Shown: one piece after another, positions 23,715 through 25,907 of the stretch
How positions within the stretch are numbered: the first letter of the stretch is position 1
How the letters are laid out: each line of letters begins with the position of its first letter
Source: Candidatus Hydrogenedentota bacterium
GTDB lineage: Bacteria > Hydrogenedentota > Hydrogenedentia > Hydrogenedentales > SLHB01
Assembly (NCBI GenBank): GCA_022706165.1
Contig: JAKJDA010000001.1
Coordinates: 4,666 to 30,572, forward strand
Direction of reading: 5' to 3'
DNA: 25,907 nucleotides
The notes under the pieces: generated by a model
Seen by the model: only the letters and a program-made list of their open reading frames with translations
What the model was told of the DNA's origin: nothing
Database searches by the model: none
Program-made: the position numbers and the translations under genes

Positions 23715-23736
23715 CCTCAGGGATCCCCAGTTTGGG
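23715..23736 (+). repeat. possible left terminal inverted repeat
   Basis: This 22-nt segment (starting CCTCAG and ending TTTGGG) matches the reverse complement of 25535-25556 at 17 of 22 positions with no gap. A match of this quality can arise by chance between two ~2-kb regions, and no clean target-site duplication flanks the pair, so the assignment is tentative. Confidence 0.25.
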
Positions 23737-23771
23737 GATGGGTGCATGAATAAAGGCCGTACGGGTTTGGA

Positions 23772-23819
23772 TCCTCTAAGATGGTCCCAAGTCGGCATAC
23801 AAGAGTTCCATTTAGAGGA
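23772..23819 (+). promoter_or_regulatory. inverted repeat that would sequester a ribosome binding site
   Basis: TCCTCTAA (23772-23779) and TTAGAGGA (23812-23819) are perfectly complementary, with a 32-nt loop. The right arm contains AGAGGA, the Shine-Dalgarno of the ORF starting at 23827, so a transcript entering from upstream would hide the ribosome site. Several insertion sequences (IS10, IS50) use such structures to block transposase synthesis from read-through RNA. Confidence 0.4.
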
Positions 23820-23826
23820 CAAAACC

Positions 23827-24138
23827 ATGTGCGACCCGGACAAGATTGTGACGTGGCTGGCAGAGAATTTCCAGTCCATGCGCGCTTCGCGCCGCAAGAC
23901 ATTGGCCGCTCTGATGGACGGCGCGATGAAGATGCAGGGCACAGGCGTGCTCGTCTTGGGGCGCGCCCTGCAAACACTCAAGGACATCTGTTCCGCACGC
24001 CTCACCCCTATCCTGTCGCGGACCGAGGTTTTGGAAGCGCCCGATGGTTGGGCCAGGTCCAAAAGCGGGGATGGCGCCTTGTGCAGCGATTGGCCAAGAA
24101 TCATTGGGTCGAAACCAGCGCCTTCGTTGGCGTGCTGA
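23827..24138 (+). pseudogene. small ORF resembling a transposase N-terminus, probably truncated
   Basis: A 103-residue ORF preceded by AGAGGA at 7 nt. The first ~55 residues (MCDPDKIVTWLAENF, RASRRKTLAALMDGAMK, GVLVLGRAL) look like the N-terminal helical region of IS4-type transposases, which begins with a basic helix and an LAALM-like segment. The second half has no family resemblance and low coding character, while a different frame alongside it shows plausible protein sequence. This suggests a frameshifted relic. The call is from general resemblance only, and a genuine small protein is possible. Confidence 0.3.
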
Positions 24139-24255
24139 GCGAACTGGGGGGGGCGTGAGCACCGAAGGGAACAGTGTGGAAACGGAAGGGGCATGCGGTC
24201 TACATTGATCCGTGTCTCTTGGGCAAAGATCGCCAAGGACGAGGAAGGCTAAACC

Positions 24256-25047
24256 ATGGAAAGCGATCCACACGTTCCCCTTATCAACACCGAAAAGGGA
24301 AGGGTGGCCATCAAGCGTCTCCACGAACTCGCCGCGTTTGAACAGGGACTGGATTTTCGACAAGCAATCAAGGGCTTAGACCTGTACCGCTCTGTCGAAT
24401 ACTTCTGGTTTCTCCTGCATGTCGACATCGCAACGCCGGCACGAGTGCTGGATATCGGCAGCTGGCGATCGCCGTTGCCGAGTTTTCTGGCGTCCAAAGG
24501 TTGGGAGGTTGTCTCGCTGGATGTAGAGGAAGGATGCGAAATCCAGCGGACCTATGCCAGAAAAAAAGGGCTGACAACGCTTAGGCCTTTTGTGGTGCCA
24601 CATTTCACGGGCAGGATCAAGTATGACTTGCCTTCCGACCGCTTTGACCTTATCACGTGCATCTGCACGATCGAACATTTCGAGAACGAGGGCGATATGG
24701 ACACCATCTCGGAGATACACCGGCTCCTGGCGCCAGGCGGCACTGCCTTTCTGACGGCGCCCTATGGCTCCAAGTACAGTGAACATCGGCATTTCAAATG
24801 GTTTGAACGCCGCTATGACTTGAATGCCCTCCAACAGCGACTGTTTCAACAGGCGTATGCTTCGCGGGAATTGTTGTTTTTCGGCGACCATCGGAGCGCG
24901 CGCTACATCAAATACTACTGGAAACTGCCGTCCGCCGCGCGATTTGTCCTCGGGCGTTTCTGGCTCCCGTGCGCAAAAAACTTGCTTGCATCCGACCGGG
25001 CAACGCAGGAAGATGCACGGCTTTGTGGATTGGTCCTGCGAAAATAG
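24256..25047 (+). CDS. class I SAM-dependent methyltransferase (Methyltransf_11-like)
   Basis: A 263-residue Rossmann methyltransferase. Motif I is ARVLDIGSWRSPLPSFLA, with the usual glycine run relaxed to GSWRS. The acidic end of strand 2 is VVSLDVEEG, motif II/post-II reads FDLITCICTIEHFEN, and motif III is LLAPGGTAFLTAPYGS. This is the layout of small-molecule or glycan methyltransferases often found in surface-polysaccharide clusters. The C-terminal ~60 residues are basic and aromatic (RYIKYYWKLPSAARFVLGRFW), possibly membrane-associated. GAGGAAGG stands 7 nt before the ATG. Its neighbours on both sides are eroded DNA, so it may have arrived by transfer. The substrate is unknown. Confidence 0.8.
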   Translation: MESDPHVPLINTEKGRVAIKRLHELAAFEQGLDFRQAIKGLDLYRSVEYFWFLLHVDIATPARVLDIGSWRSPLPSFLASKGWEVVSLDVEEGCEIQRTYARKKGLTTLRPFVVPHFTGRIKYDLPSDRFDLITCICTIEHFENEGDMDTISEIHRLLAPGGTAFLTAPYGSKYSEHRHFKWFERRYDLNALQQRLFQQAYASRELLFFGDHRSARYIKYYWKLPSAARFVLGRFWLPCAKNLLASDRATQEDARLCGLVLRK

Positions 25048-25617
25048 GGACTTCTCGCCACGCCACGTTTTAGTTTCCTGCAGGCGATCTTGATCCATCC
25101 CAACAGAATTGCCATAAGCGACATGGTGGACGAAATCCCCCGCGCGACAACGGCCTTCGAAAGCGAGGCTTCGATGCGTTGTAGAGCCGTACGGGAGAGT
25201 CGTGCTGCATAAGAGAAAACGTGGTAGCCATAGGACCGTCCGCCACAGACCATATCTTTTCGAGAAAGAGACAAAGACTGCCATGCTGGCAGTTACATCG
25301 CAAAACCGCGTTGTCCTAAAACGACCGTGTCCTCCCTTTTCTGTGGTCACCATCGAAAAAGCCGATTTCGACAACTGGCCGAGCCGAGGTCAAGAAGATC
25401 GCCCGAACATTAAAGGCCAATACCGTCAAGCGTCGCGCCATGATGCTACATCCATCGAAAACAACCTCTCCAGCTGCGCGCAACGAATGAAGATCGCAAC
25501 CACCATAAGAGAACGCATCAGGCTACCTACTTAGCCCAAACAAGGGGTGCTTGAGGGCGAATCGGGCCAAGACCGGTTTTGGGACAAAGCCCATCGCAAG
25601 CGCCGCTGCCGAAAAGG
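25048..25617. other. 570-bp stretch without a convincing gene
   Basis: Base composition is less GC-rich than in the flanking genes. A plus-strand ORF (25202-25534, 110 codons) lacks a Shine-Dalgarno and recognisable motifs. Short pieces look once-coding in different frames, for example EVKKIARTLKANTVKRRAMM near 25390-25450 on the plus strand and GYHVFSYAARLSRTALQRIE on the minus strand near 25170-25230. I read this as decayed coding DNA rather than a functional locus. Confidence 0.45.
25535..25556 (-). repeat. possible right terminal inverted repeat
   Basis: Reverse-complement partner of 23715-23736 (17 of 22 identical). Together they would bound a 1.84-kb segment holding the transposase-like ORF, the methyltransferase and the eroded DNA. 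Flanking GAATC/GAAT sequences occur on both sides but are not at matching distances. Confidence 0.25.
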
Positions 25618-25907
25618 CTACTGGGCCATTTCTTCCGCGAGACGTTCCCACTCCGCATACATGCCTTCCAGGTCCGCCTTCATGGCATCGTATTCGTCTT
25701 TCATCTCTTGCAGCCGCACGAAGTCGGCGGGGTCCACGGTCGTGAATTTCGCTTCGAGTTCGGTGAGCAGCTCTTCCATCTCCTCGATGTGGCGCTCCAA
25801 CTCTTCAAATTCTTTCCGCTGTTTGCTGCGGGACTTTTGAGTGGAGGGTTTCGCGGTCTTTGGAGAGGATTTCTCATCGCGGCGGATGCGAAGAACGTCC
25901 TCGGCGG
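25618..25907 (-). CDS. ABC-F ATPase (Uup/EttA-like), C-terminal end only
   Basis: The minus-strand frame is open from the right edge of the window to the TAG at 25618-25620, giving the last ~95 residues; the 5' part is outside. The start of the visible piece (VLRIRRDEK) is a basic linker, followed by KSRSKQRKEFEELERHIEEM and a charged two-helix coiled coil with a turn at VDPADF, ending in a Trp-containing helix (YAEWERLAEEM). This is the C-terminal coiled-coil domain of Uup-like ABC-F proteins, which act on ribosomes or DNA and lack membrane domains. The ATP-binding cassettes cannot be seen here. An ATG-less start at 25800 (TTG) is an internal codon. Confidence 0.8.
   Translation of the reverse strand, partial: AEDVLRIRRDEKSSPKTAKPSTQKSRSKQRKEFEELERHIEEMEELLTELEAKFTTVDPADFVRLQEMKDEYDAMKADLEGMYAEWERLAEEMAQ

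Larger units (their letters stand above)
23563..24255. other. gene-poor stretch with possible relic of a mobile element
   Basis: About 690 bp without a convincing complete gene. It holds the amidohydrolase promoter, a 7-bp hairpin at 23723-23739 (ATCCCCA, loop GTT, TGGGGAT), an inverted repeat around a Shine-Dalgarno (23772-23819), and the start of a small ORF (23827). Beyond it, fragments in another frame read as once-coding: KRGWRLVQRLAKNHWVE, then an in-frame stop at 24156, then GHAVYIDPCLLGKDRQGRG, which runs into the methyltransferase start. I take this as an eroded gene, perhaps a transposase, but cannot name the family firmly. Confidence 0.45.

Noticed and set aside
24376..25374. 332-codon open frame on the minus strand
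   Set aside because: Overlaps the methyltransferase, which has all motifs; the upstream part could contain decayed coding sequence but not an intact gene.

Overview
The window is about 26 kb of GC-rich bacterial chromosome with dense gene packing. The gene mix suggests a Gram-negative, uncultured lineage near the PVC/Planctomycetota/Hydrogenedentota type: GT-C membrane proteins fused to TPR arrays, an ExbB with its own signal peptide, an HDOD hybrid kinase, and SrlD/SorE-like dehydrogenases. This placement is inference from gene content only; no rRNA or other marker is present. I saw no tRNA, rRNA, CRISPR array or intact insertion sequence.

Layout. 1-1266: C-terminal part of a membrane protein with about ten TPRs. 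1354-3252: PAS-PAS histidine kinase whose second PAS resembles the FixL oxygen-sensor PAS. 3259-3768 (-): bacterioferritin-like protein, and 3907-4887 (-): a PflX/COG1313-type radical SAM homologue that has lost its CxxxCxxC cluster motif. 4888-5264: intergenic, with a good forward promoter and a hairpin. 5265-7916: HDOD-kinase-receiver hybrid. 8026-10377: GT-C membrane protein fused to TPRs. 10484-11719 lysA; 11782-12285 tadA; 12383-13993 plus 13990-14781: an overlapping pair of sugar-phosphate/polyol dehydrogenases (SorE-like and SrlD-like). 14828-16687: alpha/beta hydrolase.

16797-22197 is the most interesting block: ExbB, ExbD, a periplasmic TPR protein and a von Willebrand A (VWA) protein, with 4-bp overlaps or a 9-bp gap between genes. 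The VWA protein has an N-terminal membrane anchor with the Ser-x3-His spacing of TonB/TolA but no TonB C-terminal domain. I infer a proton-motive-force-driven envelope machine in which a VWA/MIDAS protein takes the place of TonB or TolA.

22252-23562 (-): amidohydrolase-fold enzyme. 23563-24255 and 25048-25617: gene-poor stretches with an orphan transposase-like start and eroded coding remnants, flanking a SAM methyltransferase (24256-25047). 25618-25907 (-): C-terminal end of an ABC-F ATPase.

A recurring regulatory feature is a sigma70-like promoter (TTGAnn-N17-TAnnnT) ending 6-7 nt before the ATG with no Shine-Dalgarno sequence (kinase at 1354, GT-C protein at 8026, tadA at 11782). These three genes are probably expressed from leaderless mRNAs, whereas most other genes here have clear Shine-Dalgarno sequences.
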